A stretch of DNA of 13,007 nucleotides from Streptococcus vestibularis ATCC 49124 (GCF_000188295.1 NZ_GL831112.1:612094-625100), one strand, 5' to 3'; positions 1 through 7,263 are shown, numbered from the stretch's first letter. The notes: generated by a model from the letters alone, not told the origin. Translations and numbers: made by a program.

Positions 1-1
1 T

Positions 2-3000
2 ACATACTTGAAGACTAGTATTTCGCAAAGTGAGTCCGCTTCAGAAAGTGCCTCAATCTCAGAATCACAATCAGTATCAAATTCCGAGTCAGCGTCAGAA
101 AGTACATCGGCATCCGAATCAGCAAGCACATCCGCTTCAGAGTCAGCGTCAACAAGTGCTTCAGAATCAGCGTCAGCAAGTACATCGGCATCCGAGTCAG
201 CAAGTACGTCAGCTTCTGAATCCGCATCAACAAGTGCTTCAGAATCAGCAAGCACAAGTGCTTCAGAATCAGCGTCAACAAGTGAGTCAATTTCTAAATC
301 ACAATCAGTATCAAATTCAGAATCAGCCTCTGTAAGTGAGTCAGTTTCAGAGTCACAATCAGTATCGAACTCAGAATCCGCTTCAGTAAGTGCCTCGAAC
401 TCAGAATCGCAATCAGTATCAAATTTAGAATCAGCCTCTGTAAGTGAGTCAATCTCAGAATCACAATCAGTTTCTAATTCTGTGTCTGCCTCAGAAAGTG
501 CCTCTGTATCTGCATCACAGTCTGTTTCCAACTCAGAATCCGCTTCAGTAAGTGAATCAATCTCAGAATCACAATCAGTATCAAATTCAGAATCAGCGTC
601 AATAAGCGCGTCCGAGTCAGCAAGCACATCAGCATCAGAGTCCGCGTCAATAAGCGCGTCCGAGTCAGCAAGCACATCAGCATCAGAGTCCGCGTCAACA
701 AGCGCGTCAGACTCAGCAAGCACATCAGCATCAGAGTCCGCGTCAACAAGTGCGTCAGAATCAGCGTCTGTAAGTGCCTCAAATTCCGAGTCACAATCAT
801 TGTCTAATTCTGAGTCAGCCTCAGAAAGTGCCTCTGTATCTACATCACAGTCTGTTTCCAACTCCGATTACGATTCATTAAGTGCCTCAATTTCCGAATC
901 ACAATCAGTATCGAACTCCGAATCCGCTTCAGTAAGTGCTTCAGAATCAGCGTCAGAAAGTGATTCAGTTTCCGAGTCACAATCATTGTCAAACTCAGAA
1001 TCCGCTTCAACGAGTGAGTCAATTTCCGAATCGCAATCAGTTTCTAATTCCGAGTCAGCGTCAGAAAGTGATTCAGTTTCCGAGTCACAATCAGTATCGA
1101 ATTCCGATTCGGCGTCAGAAAGTGCCTTAATCTCTGAATCACAGTCTGTTTCAAATTCAGAGTCCGCTTCAACAAGTGCTTCTGTATCTACATCACAATC
1201 ATTGTCAAATTCCGAATCCGCCTCTGTAAGTGAGTCAGTTTCAGAGTCACAATCAGTATCGAACTCAGAATCAGCGTCAATAAGTGCTTCAGAATCAGTA
1301 AGCACATCGGCATCAGAATCAGCGTCAACAAGTGCCTCAATCTCAGAATCACAATCAGTATCAAATTCCGAATCCGCTTCAGAAAGTGACTCTGTATCTA
1401 CATCACAATCAGTATCTAACTCCGAATCCGCTTCAACAAGTGCGTCTGTATCTACATCACAGTCTGTTTCCAACTCCGAATCCGCTTCAGTAAGTGAATC
1501 AATCTCAGACTCACAATCAGTATCAAATTCCGAGTCAGCGTCAGAAAGTGCCTCAATCTCTGAATCACAGTCTGTTTCAAACTCAGAGTCAGCTTCAACA
1601 AGTGAGTCAATTTCCGAGTCACAATCATTGTCAAATTCCGAATCAGCTTCAACAAGTGCCTCAATCTCAGAATCGCAATCAGTATCGAATTCCGAGTCAT
1701 CGTCAGAAAGTGCCTCAATTTCCGAGTCACAGTCAGTGTCTAACTCAGAATCAGCGTCAGAAAGTGCCTCAATTTCCGAGTCACAATCATTGTCTAATTC
1801 TGAGTCAGCCTCAGAAAGTGCCTCTGTATCTACATCACAGTCTGTTTCCAACTCAGAATCAGCCTCTGTAAGTGAGTCAGTTTCCGAGTCACAATCAGTA
1901 TCGAACTCAGAATCCGCTTCAGTAAGTGCTTCAGAATCAGCGTCAGAAAGTGATTCAGTTTCCGAGTCACAATCATTGTCAAACTCAGAATCCGCTTCAA
2001 CGAGTGAGTCAATTTCAGAATCGCAATCAGTTTCTAATTCCGAGTCAGCGTCAGAAAGTGATTCAGTTTCCGAGTCACAATCATTGTCAAATTCAGAATC
2101 GGCTTCAGTAAGTGCCTCAATCTCCGAGTCACAATCAGTATCAAATTCCGATTCAGCGTCAGTAAGTGAATCAATTTCCGAGTCACAATCATTGTCAAAT
2201 TCAGAATCAGCGTCAGAAAGTGAGTCAGTTTCAGAGTCACAATCATTGTCAAATTCAGAATCGGCTTCAGTAAGTGTATCAATTTCCGAGTCACAATCAG
2301 TATCGAACTCCGAATCCGCTTCATTAAGTGCCTCAATCTCAGAATCGCAATCAGTATCAAATTCCGAGTCAGCGTCAGAAAGTGAATCAATTTCAGAATC
2401 GCAATCAGTTTCTAATTCCGAGTCAGCGTCAGAAAGTGCCTCAATTTCCGAATCACAATCAGTATCAAATTCAGAATCCGCTTCAACAAGTGAGTCAATT
2501 TTTAAATCACAATCAGTATCGAACTCCGAATCGGCTTCAGTAAGTGTATCAAATTCCGAGTCACAATCAGTATCGAACTCCGAATCCGCTTCATTAAGTG
2601 CCTCAATCTCCGAATCGCAATCAGTTTCTAATTCTGTGTCTGCCTCAGAAAGTGCCTCTGTATCTACATCCCAATCAGTGTCAAACTCAGAATCAGCGTC
2701 AGAAAGTGCCTCAATTTCAGAATCACAATCAGTATCAAACTCAGACTCAGCGTCAATAAGCACGTCAGAATCCGCTTCAACAAGCGCGTCCGAGTCAGCA
2801 AGCACATCAGCTTCAGAATCAGCGTCAACAAGTGTCTCAATTTCTGAATCACAATCAGTGTCTAACTCAGAATCGACTTCAACAAGTGAGTCAATCTCAG
2901 AATCGCAATCAGTTTCTAATTCTGTGTCTGCCTCAGAAAGTGCCTCAATCTCAGAATTACAATCTGTATCAAATTCCGAATTATCCCCAGAAAGTGAGTC

Positions 3001-3226
3001 AATTTCCGAGTCACAGTTAGTGTCGAACTCAGGATCAGCATCAACAAGTGCATCAGAGTCGTCTTCTGAAGTTAAGGATCCTAAACAAAAACGTGGTAGC
3101 CATGCTCTTCCTAAGACAGGTGAGGAAAACTCATTATTATCAATGGTATTTGGTGCTTTGGCAACTGCAACAGGTCTTGCTTTTCTTGCTAAACGTAAGA
3201 AAGATGAAGAACGTGAGGATTATTAG
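2..3226 (+). CDS. Serine-rich-repeat LPXTG adhesin, 3' part (5' end outside window)
   Basis: This is the C-terminal part of a giant serine-rich-repeat surface glycoprotein; known relatives (GspB, SrpA, PsrP type) are glycosylated, exported by the accessory Sec system and bind host glycans or proteins. The frame is open to the left edge and no signal peptide or binding domain is visible, so the gene starts upstream; a TTG at 8 is not a credible start. About 1,020 residues alternate Ser with Glu, Ala, Val, Gln, Thr and Asn. Two repeat types are mixed: an 18-residue unit containing [13 protein letters not shown] and an 8-residue SASESAST unit. The end is classical: a short basic linker, LPKTG at 3107-3121, a hydrophobic segment ([19 protein letters not shown]), then a charged tail beginning KRKK. 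This predicts sortase A anchoring to peptidoglycan. A terminator follows at once, and no secA2, secY2, asp or glycosyltransferase gene lies downstream in this window. Confidence 0.93.
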   Translation, partial: TYLKTSISQSESASESASISESQSVSNSESASESTSASESASTSASESASTSASESASASTSASESASTSASESASTSASESASTSASESASTSESISKSQSVSNSESASVSESVSESQSVSNSESASVSASNSESQSVSNLESASVSESISESQSVSNSVSASESASVSASQSVSNSESASVSESISESQSVSNSESASISASESASTSASESASISASESASTSASESASTSASDSASTSASESASTSASESASVSASNSESQSLSNSESASESASVSTSQSVSNSDYDSLSASISESQSVSNSESASVSASESASESDSVSESQSLSNSESASTSESISESQSVSNSESASESDSVSESQSVSNSDSASESALISESQSVSNSESASTSASVSTSQSLSNSESASVSESVSESQSVSNSESASISASESVSTSASESASTSASISESQSVSNSESASESDSVSTSQSVSNSESASTSASVSTSQSVSNSESASVSESISDSQSVSNSESASESASISESQSVSNSESASTSESISESQSLSNSESASTSASISESQSVSNSESSSESASISESQSVSNSESASESASISESQSLSNSESASESASVSTSQSVSNSESASVSESVSESQSVSNSESASVSASESASESDSVSESQSLSNSESASTSESISESQSVSNSESASESDSVSESQSLSNSESASVSASISESQSVSNSDSASVSESISESQSLSNSESASESESVSESQSLSNSESASVSVSISESQSVSNSESASLSASISESQSVSNSESASESESISESQSVSNSESASESASISESQSVSNSESASTSESIFKSQSVSNSESASVSVSNSESQSVSNSESASLSASISESQSVSNSVSASESASVSTSQSVSNSESASESASISESQSVSNSDSASISTSESASTSASESASTSASESASTSVSISESQSVSNSESTSTSESISESQSVSNSVSASESASISELQSVSNSELSPESESISESQLVSNSGSASTSASESSSEVKDPKQKRGSHALPKTGEENSLLSMVFGALATATGLAFLAKRKKDEEREDY
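601..744 (+). repeat. Three tandem 48-bp repeats inside the serine-rich gene
   Basis: Three head-to-tail 48-bp units lie at 601-648, 649-696 and 697-744. The first two are identical base for base; the third differs at three positions. Each encodes two copies of the 8-residue serine-rich unit, so gain or loss of one copy keeps the frame. This indicates recent slippage or unequal crossing over. Confidence 0.9.
781..1093 (+). repeat. Long intragenic direct repeat, copy 1 (partner 1771-2083)
   Basis: About 313 bp recur at a fixed offset of 990 bp (330 codons, in frame). By hand I count about 15 mismatches, 12 of them in one patch at about 860-898; 920-1026 is identical to 1910-2016. The pattern fits a recent segmental duplication or gene conversion within the serine-rich region. 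Confidence 0.85.
1771..2083 (+). repeat. Long intragenic direct repeat, copy 2 (partner 781-1093)
   Basis: Second copy of the 313-bp segment. The patch at about 1850-1888 carries ordinary repeat codons, where copy 1 encodes an unusual Asp-Tyr-Asp interruption. Copy 1 therefore has either a newly arisen interruption or one not yet homogenised away. Confidence 0.85.
3107..3121 (+). other. LPKTG sortase sorting motif of the serine-rich adhesin
   Basis: The codons read Leu-Pro-Lys-Thr-Gly, followed by about 20 hydrophobic residues and a Lys/Arg-rich tail. This is the canonical sortase A substrate order; cleavage would fall between Thr and Gly. Confidence 0.93.
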
Positions 3227-3270
3227 TAGTTTAGTATTGCAAAAGACATAACAATACTCAGAAAAGCACA

Positions 3271-3316
3271 AAAAACACCTCTATGTTGGATAACAATCTA
3301 GCTATGAGGTGTTTTT
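3271..3316 (+). terminator. Rho-independent terminator of the serine-rich gene
   Basis: A perfect 11-bp stem pairs 3271-3281 (AAAAACACCTC) with 3306-3316 (GAGGTGTTTTT), with a 24-nt loop. The run of five T at 3312-3316 is part of the stem and serves as the U tract. It starts 45 bp after the stop codon. Confidence 0.8.
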
Positions 3317-3320
3317 ATTT

Positions 3321-3458
3321 GGGAATGTTGAGGTGGTAGACATTTCTTACTGTATGTCCCATGCTCCAAAGGCTGTTAAAGAAGTAGCAACTTACGTTGT
3401 GGATAACTTTGTAGATGCCGTTACACATTTGGAAAACTTGTTAGATTTATGGTGTTAA
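3321..3458 (+). pseudogene. Probable C-terminal relic of a HAD (Cof-type) phosphatase
   Basis: One frame is open from 3321 to the TAA at 3456-3458 and reads GNVEVVDISYCMSHAPKAV, then KEVATYVVDNFVDAVTHLE. The order (Gly-Asn near the start, a Met-x-His-Ala-Pro stretch, Lys-Glu-x-Ala-x-Tyr-Val-x-Asp-Asn, then a final amphipathic helix) resembles the C-terminal cap-to-core end of Cof-type HAD hydrolases. About 45 codons remain, with no start codon or ribosome binding site; a complete family member has about 260-280 residues. The assignment rests on remembered family pattern only; a chance open frame is possible but unlikely given the protein-like composition. Confidence 0.45.
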
Positions 3459-3476
3459 CATTCAATATCTAGAATG

Positions 3477-3514
3477 AAAGTAGATTGGAACTAAGTCCTA
3501 ATCTACTTTTTGTT
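3477..3514 (+). terminator. Rho-independent terminator after the HAD relic
   Basis: A perfect 10-bp stem pairs 3477-3486 (AAAGTAGATT) with 3500-3509 (AATCTACTTT) and runs into TTTTTGTT. It lies 18 bp after the stop of the HAD-like relic, so it is probably that lost gene's terminator. Confidence 0.75.
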
Positions 3515-3523
3515 ATAACTTGA

Positions 3524-3676
3524 TTGAAGTTGAATAGCTTAGATTTAAAAGAAGATATGGTGGAAAACCATTTCGATAAGAATGGAGACACAGGTTCATC
3601 TGTTGATAGCATAACTAACATTAAGATGAGGAAAAAGCAAACAAAGGTAAATGAGGAAAATAATCAAAAGACCTGA
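3524..3676 (+). other. Unidentified short open frame or gene fragment
   Basis: About 50 codons are open between a TGA at 3521-3523 and the TGA at 3674-3676. The peptide is polar and charged (it includes EDMVENHFDKNGDTGSSVD and a Lys/Asn-rich end). There is no good ribosome binding site or ATG start, and I recognise no family. It may be a fragment of a lost gene or open by chance. Confidence 0.2.
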
Positions 3677-3709
3677 AACACTCAGGCATGCCCAGATAGA
3701 AAGAAAATC

Positions 3710-3738
3710 TCAAGTTGCATAGAGAACTTGGTTTTTTT
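3710..3738 (+). terminator. Weak terminator-like hairpin
   Basis: CAAGTT (3711-3716) can pair with AACTTG (3725-3730) around an 8-nt loop, followed by G and seven T. The stem is short and AT-rich. It overlaps the possible MerR relic, whose Phe-Phe codons would also give the T run, so only one reading needs to be right. Confidence 0.3.
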
Positions 3739-3825
3739 GTTAATGAACGGTCTGAAGGCTACGGAAATTACTAAATATGATAAAAGTATGAAAGGACTTT
3801 ACTTACTTTTACAGCACACATTCGC

Positions 3826-3854
3826 TTGTGGTAACATCACTTCTATACTACAAT
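3826..3854 (+). promoter_or_regulatory. Candidate sigma-A promoter of the acetyltransferase gene
   Basis: TTGTGG at 3826-3831 and TACAAT at 3849-3854 are separated by 17 bp, the optimal spacing. The -10 matches TATAAT at five of six positions; the -35 keeps only the TTG. The coding start is about 30 bp downstream, after a clear AGGAG. Confidence 0.5.
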
Positions 3855-3885
3855 ATAGGAGAAGAAGCAAGAAGAGGAGAATGCC

Positions 3886-4449
3886 ATGCCGACAGAATAT
3901 GAAAAAATGATTGCAGGTGAGTTTTATAAACCTAGCGATCCTGAGTTACGTGCTTTAGCAGCTAAATCTAGAGAAAAGCAAATGGCCTTTAATACGGAAC
4001 CTAACTGTCTCAAGAGGGCTGAAATTGTCAAATCTTGGTTTGGTTCTACTGGGGAAAATGTTGCTATGAACCCTCAGTTCGTTACCGATTATGGGGTCAA
4101 TATCCATATTGGTGAAAATTTTTATTCTAACTGGAATTTGACTATGCTAGATATTTGTCCTATCACGATTGGTGACAATGCTATGATTGGTCCCAATTGT
4201 CAGTTTTTAACACCTCTTCATCCGCTTGATCCAACTGAGAGCAATTCAGGCATTGAATATGGGGCACCGATTACCATTGGCGATAATTTCTGGGCTGGTG
4301 GAGGTGTGATCATTCTTCCAGGCGTTACATTGGGGAATAATGTAGTAGCTGGAGCAGGGGCAGTCGTTACCAAGTCCTTTGGTGATAATGTGGTTCTAGG
4401 TGGGAATCCAGCGCGTATTATTAAGGAAATTCCTGTCAAAAAAGATTAA
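3886..4449 (+). CDS. maa: Maltose/galactoside-type O-acetyltransferase (hexapeptide repeat)
   Basis: A 187-residue member of the LacA/Maa/NodL sugar O-acetyltransferases, which move acetyl from acetyl-CoA to a sugar hydroxyl in the cytoplasm as trimers. The N-terminal helical domain (about residues 4-60) carries the usual EYEKMIAGEFY start. Residues 70-175 form the left-handed beta-helix, with hexapeptides such as ITIGDN and VVAGAGAVVTKSF. The catalytic histidine is His112 in LTPLHPLDP, and GGNPARIIKEI near the end is typical of the family. Length is normal. ATG 3886 is chosen because AGGAG at 3875-3879 sits 6 bp upstream; an ATG at 3881 is in another frame. It is monocistronic, with its own terminator. 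The true acceptor sugar cannot be read from sequence; maltose is a family default. An xenobiotic acetyltransferase is less likely. Confidence 0.88.
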   Translation: MPTEYEKMIAGEFYKPSDPELRALAAKSREKQMAFNTEPNCLKRAEIVKSWFGSTGENVAMNPQFVTDYGVNIHIGENFYSNWNLTMLDICPITIGDNAMIGPNCQFLTPLHPLDPTESNSGIEYGAPITIGDNFWAGGGVIILPGVTLGNNVVAGAGAVVTKSFGDNVVLGGNPARIIKEIPVKKD

Positions 4450-4456
4450 GTGAAGC

Positions 4457-4486
4457 AACTCAAGGATTTAAGTCCTTGAGTTTTTT
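4457..4486 (+). terminator. Rho-independent terminator of the acetyltransferase gene
   Basis: A perfect 10-bp stem, AACTCAAGGA (4457-4466) with TCCTTGAGTT (4473-4482), has a 6-nt loop and ends in six T. It begins 7 bp after the stop codon. Confidence 0.9.
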
Positions 4487-4528
4487 CGAAATCTATTGAA
4501 AGTTGAGTGGAAATTTTTTGAAAAGTTA

Positions 4529-4557
4529 TTGACATTACCTTCTAAAACTCTTATACT
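4529..4557 (+). promoter_or_regulatory. Strong sigma-A promoter of the marR-MFS operon
   Basis: TTGACA at 4529-4534 matches the -35 consensus exactly, and TATACT at 4552-4557 matches the -10 at five of six positions. The spacer is 17 bp. Transcription would start near 4564, just at the palindrome at 4569-4578. Confidence 0.85.
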
Positions 4558-4566
4558 ACATAACGC

Positions 4567-4580
4567 TAGTTAGCTAACAA
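4567..4580 (+). promoter_or_regulatory. Candidate MarR operator overlapping the transcription start
   Basis: TAGTTAGCTAACAA contains the perfect palindrome GTTAGCTAAC (4569-4578), just downstream of the -10 and 23 bp before the marR start codon. Its TTAGCTAA core resembles MarR/SlyA-type operators. Binding here would block initiation, giving autorepression relieved by a ligand. The same 14-mer recurs inverted at 7646-7659. Confidence 0.65.
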
Positions 4581-4587
4581 TATGGTT

Positions 4588-4593
4588 AAGGAG
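4588..4593 (+). promoter_or_regulatory. Ribosome binding site that supports a TTG start for marR
   Basis: AAGGAG lies 7 bp before TTG 4601. The next in-frame ATG (4643) would remove 14 N-terminal residues and lacks a comparable site, so TTG is the better start. Confidence 0.75.
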
Positions 4594-4600
4594 TTATTTT

Positions 4601-5002
4601 TTGGACCATTTTGGAGGCTTGTTGAAGCAAGCAAATAACAATATGTTGCGCCACTTGGATCAGTTTGCCAAACAATATGATTTGACTGGAAATCAGATGG
4701 CCATTATCGATTTTATAACCAATCATGCTAAGTATGAGGTATTTCAACGTGACATTGAGCACGAATTTGAGATTCAGCGTTCGACAACAACAGTTCTCTT
4801 ACAGCGGATGGAGAAAAAAGATCTTATCGAACGCTTTACCTCATTGAAAGACGCTAGGCAAAAAGCAGTTGCTCTAACGGATAAGGCAGTTAAGATTGTT
4901 TCTGCCTGTCAAGCCTATCTTAGGGCAGAAGAGGAAGAGTTTGTCCAGCAATTTTCAGCCAAAGAGAGAAATCTTTCTCAAAATTTTACAACACTATCGT
5001 AA
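4601..5002 (+). CDS. MarR-family transcriptional repressor, possibly frameshifted at its C-terminus
   Basis: A 133-residue winged-helix regulator with TTG as start codon. The N-terminal dimer helix (about 1-25) is followed by the DNA-binding domain: LTGNQMAIIDFI, then the recognition helix around EIQRSTTTVLLQRMEKKDLI (54-76), then the wing with SLKDARQKAVALT, whose Asp-x-Arg pair (84 and 86) is the MarR hallmark. It precedes an MFS exporter by 32 bp, the standard MarR-efflux arrangement, and probably represses that operon through the palindrome at 4569-4578. The C-terminus is odd: after KERN it reads LSQNFTTLS and stops, whereas skipping one base near 4973 gives FLKILQHYRNL and a stop at 5007-5009, which looks more like a MarR final helix. 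That points to a recent frameshift or a sequencing error. Ligand unknown. Confidence 0.85.
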   Translation: MDHFGGLLKQANNNMLRHLDQFAKQYDLTGNQMAIIDFITNHAKYEVFQRDIEHEFEIQRSTTTVLLQRMEKKDLIERFTSLKDARQKAVALTDKAVKIVSACQAYLRAEEEEFVQQFSAKERNLSQNFTTLS

Positions 5003-5034
5003 TCTTTAAGTTTATCAAGGAGGAATAAATACTT

Positions 5035-6420
5035 ATGTCAGAAGAAAAGATCTCCATCAAGATCCTGTGTGCCATCTTTGCGACAGGGGTCCTTTCCTTT
5101 TGTGGAGTGGCTGGTGAAACAGCTATGAACATCACCTTTCCAATTTTGATGAAGGAATTTTCAGTAACAACATCAACAGTTCAGTGGGTCACGACCATCT
5201 ACCTATTAGTCGTTGCTTGTGTGGTACCCTTATCAGCCTACCTCAAGCGTTCCTTTAAGATGAAATCTATCTTCCTAATCGCCAATCTGCTGTCGGTCTT
5301 GGGTGTCCTTATCGACTTTATAGCTCCTGACTTTGGCTTTGTAGTCTTGGGTCGCTTGGTACAAGGTCTGGGTGTCGGTTTTGCCCTTCCTCTCATGTTT
5401 AATATCATTTTGGAGCGGATACCTAGCCGTAAGATTGGTCTTATGATGGGGGTTGGTACACTGATTACAGCGGTTGCACCAGCTATTGGCCCAACCGTCG
5501 GCGGTCTTCTAACGACACATTTTGGCTGGCGTTCTATTTTCCTTGTTCAGTTTCCTATTCTCTTGGCTTCACTGATAGCAGGGCTTCGTTCCATTGAGCA
5601 AAAGAGTGAGGTTAAACGTGAATCTTTAGATATCCTCAGTCTACTGGCTATCATCTTTCTTTTCTTGGGCTTGATTTTAGGCCTTCATGGAATTGCTGAT
5701 CATGCTTTCTTCAGTTTCTCAGTCTTAGGTTGGCTTTTGATTGGTACCTTAGGTCTTGGCATTTTGATTAGGCGTTCAATTAAATTGGATAATCCCATTA
5801 TCAATCTTTCGATTTTGAAAAATCGTAAACTGACCGGTCATATCATAGCTTTCTTTTCTTTTCAATTGGGATCCCTTGCGATGAGTTTCCTCTTGCCAAA
5901 CTATGTGCAGTTGGTTAACCACTCTAATACTACTCTTGCCGCCCTGATGATTCTTCCGGGTGCATTGATTGGTGCAGGATTTGCACCATTCTCGGGAATT
6001 ATTTTAGATAAGATGGGGGCACGTAAACCAATTCTGATTGGAGCAATCCTTATCGTACTTGCTCAGTTGCTATTTAGCGTGTTCGGTCTTTCTCTTTCAA
6101 ATACTTTAATCCTTGTCTTTTACATGATTTTTATGACGGGGCTTGGAGTTGCTTTTGGTAATGTTATGACTAACGGACAAAAGCAATTGCCCTTGGACCA
6201 ACGGGCTGATGCCAATGCTATTTTTAATACCCTCCAACAATTTGCAGGAGCAGTAGGGACAACACTTGCTTCCCTCATCGTTGCCTTAAGTCAAACCAAT
6301 CATAAGATTGACTTTGCACAAGCAACGGCTCAGGGGAGTCAAAATGGATTTAGGGTTTTACTTGTTTTAGCAGTACTCCAACTTATTGTACTTGTGAACG
6401 TTGTCAAAAAGAACGATTAA
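5035..6420 (+). CDS. MFS multidrug exporter, DHA2 (EmrB/QacA-like, 14 TM)
   Basis: A 461-residue inner-membrane transporter that probably exports toxic compounds in exchange for protons. I count about 14 hydrophobic segments, as in the DHA2 family. Motif B is visible as RLVQGLG (107-113), and the antiporter motif C as APAIGPTVGG (148-157). Motif A between helices 2 and 3 is degenerate (AYLKRSFKMK). The loop after TM6 contains IEQKSEVKRE. The start ATG has AAGGAGG at 5017-5023, a strong site with rather long spacing. It is the second gene of the marR operon, with no promoter evident in the 32-bp gap, and a terminator follows. A substrate cannot be deduced; drug or bile resistance is the family expectation. 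Confidence 0.88.
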   Translation: MSEEKISIKILCAIFATGVLSFCGVAGETAMNITFPILMKEFSVTTSTVQWVTTIYLLVVACVVPLSAYLKRSFKMKSIFLIANLLSVLGVLIDFIAPDFGFVVLGRLVQGLGVGFALPLMFNIILERIPSRKIGLMMGVGTLITAVAPAIGPTVGGLLTTHFGWRSIFLVQFPILLASLIAGLRSIEQKSEVKRESLDILSLLAIIFLFLGLILGLHGIADHAFFSFSVLGWLLIGTLGLGILIRRSIKLDNPIINLSILKNRKLTGHIIAFFSFQLGSLAMSFLLPNYVQLVNHSNTTLAALMILPGALIGAGFAPFSGIILDKMGARKPILIGAILIVLAQLLFSVFGLSLSNTLILVFYMIFMTGLGVAFGNVMTNGQKQLPLDQRADANAIFNTLQQFAGAVGTTLASLIVALSQTNHKIDFAQATAQGSQNGFRVLLVLAVLQLIVLVNVVKKND

Positions 6421-6431
6421 TAATTAAAATG

Positions 6432-6470
6432 AAGCAAAGGAAACATGCTTTCCCTTGCTTTTTCTTTTTT
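6432..6470 (+). terminator. Rho-independent terminator of the marR-MFS operon
   Basis: A 12-bp stem with one internal A-C mismatch pairs 6432-6443 with 6449-6460 around a 5-nt loop. It runs into TTTCTTTTTT and starts 12 bp after the MFS stop codon. Confidence 0.8.
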
Positions 6471-6501
6471 AACAGTATACTAATTTTATTGAAAATTCTA
6501 G

Positions 6502-6529
6502 TTAGATTTAAAGTTTTTTTATCTATAAT
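6502..6529 (+). promoter_or_regulatory. Possible promoter of the broken CPBP gene
   Basis: TATAAT at 6524-6529 is a perfect -10. The best -35 is TTAGAT at 6502-6507 with a 16-bp spacer, which is weak. The upstream CTAGTTAG (6498-6505) matches half of the marR operator sequence, so MarR control is imaginable but unsupported. Confidence 0.4.
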
Positions 6530-6578
6530 AGACTTAAAGAAAAACAGTCTTCGATGAAGATGATAGAAGGAAAGATCA

Positions 6579-7154
6579 ATGTCCTTACTCAAGAAAATTT
6601 GTCCCGAACAACCTCTAAAGAATCTGAGGTGGTTTGATATCGGTATTATTACGATCATTATGTTTGGTCAGTTTATTGTCCGTTCGCCCCAGATGTATAT
6701 GGCTAGTCTATCGCCAACCATTTACACAACAATAAGTGAGACAGCGACAAATACGGCTAGTGAAGGAGCAGCCTACTCAAGTGAACTTACAGGTTATTCT
6801 CTTAGTCTTAGTGATTATTTATCTCTGGATACGTCATTTTGACTTTAAACAATTACCTATACGCCTAAAGTGGTATGTTCTCTTTTGGGTATCTTTTATT
6901 TTCACGATCATGGATTTCTTCGCTGATATGGTCAGCACTCTGTCAGGTCAGTATAATTACTTTAGCCCTCAAGTTTTAGCTTTTACTAGCCCTATGGACG
7001 TGCTTAATAAGTTTCTGGCTTTCTTACCTAACCTATGGCTATTGTCTACGGATTGCTTGACGGTTTCTACGAGGAATTTTTCGTCCTAGGACTTTTGACT
7101 TTAGTTATCGGTAAGAGGTTTAGAAGTTCAATAGAACCTTCTTGTATAGGGTGA
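6579..7154 (+). pseudogene. CPBP-family (CAAX protease/bacteriocin-immunity-like) membrane protein, frameshifted and truncated
   Basis: Three frames must be joined. Frame one starts at ATG 6579 (MSLLKKICPEQPLKNLRWFD, then a membrane segment) and stops at 6842. A second frame continues from about 6790-6830 with VIIYLWIRHFDFKQLPIRLK and further membrane segments. A third begins near 7035 with MAIVYGLLDGFYEEFFVLGL. The Glu-Glu pair (7071-7076) followed by Phe and Gly-Leu-Leu matches the first motif of CPBP intramembrane peptidases, a family that includes bacteriocin self-immunity proteins. The second family motif, with its conserved His, is missing, so the 3' end is lost as well. The surviving pieces come to about 170 residues. 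It is almost certainly inactive. The family call rests on topology and the EE motif. Confidence 0.7.
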
Positions 7155-7260
7155 ATATTTCGAAGTGTTGAGACATTTTCAATAAAAGCAGGCTCTTTAC
7201 GAATAAGATAGTCAGTAATAAGAGGCAAAAAAACAATTATATTATAGGATGGAGTGCTTC
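7085..7260 (-). pseudogene. Unidentified minus-strand gene relic
   Basis: On the minus strand an open frame of about 58 codons runs from about 7260 down to 7085. It includes VFLPLITDYLIRKEPAFIEN followed by VSTLRNIHPIQEGSIELLNL. The peptide is protein-like, while the plus strand here has stops in the CPBP frame. It has no start codon or ribosome binding site and overlaps the end of the CPBP relic. I do not recognise a family, and it may be a chance open frame. Confidence 0.25.
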
Positions 7261-7263
7261 GAA

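Larger units (their letters stand above)
3700..3880 (+). pseudogene. Possible decayed MerR-type regulator upstream of the acetyltransferase
   Basis: In the frame of 3712, residues LHRELGFFVNERSEGYGNY end at a TAA at 3772. The string resembles the N-terminal pattern of MerR-family regulators (R-x-Y-x-E-[IL]-G-L-x-x-P-x-R-x-[ED]-x-G-Y-R-x-Y). The adjacent frame continues with TKYDKSMKGLYLLLQHTFAC, as the second half of such a helix-turn-helix might. This would be an ancient fragment with at least one frameshift. The call is weak: it rests on a short pattern, and the same bases can be read as a small terminator. Confidence 0.28.

Noticed and set aside
8..10. TTG as the start codon of the serine-rich protein
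   Set aside because: The frame is open to the left edge, there is no ribosome binding site, and the protein would lack the signal peptide that an LPXTG protein needs.
600..745. CRISPR-like array
   Set aside because: The 48-bp units are contiguous, with no unique spacers, and lie in frame inside a serine-rich coding region.
868..2805. A 645-codon Asp/Glu-rich open frame on the minus strand
   Set aside because: It is the antisense of the serine-rich repeat. Its regular acidic repeat follows from the repeated TCN and AGT codons; there is no ribosome binding site, promoter or recognisable domain.
3728..3910. A 60-codon open frame before maa
   Set aside because: It overlaps the maa promoter, ribosome binding site and start in another frame, and has no good start signal. 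At most part of it is a regulator relic.
6404..6658. Minus-strand 84-codon frame across the marR-MFS terminator
   Set aside because: It spans a terminator, a promoter-like -10 and the start of another gene; the peptide is low-complexity Phe/Lys/Ile with no family features.
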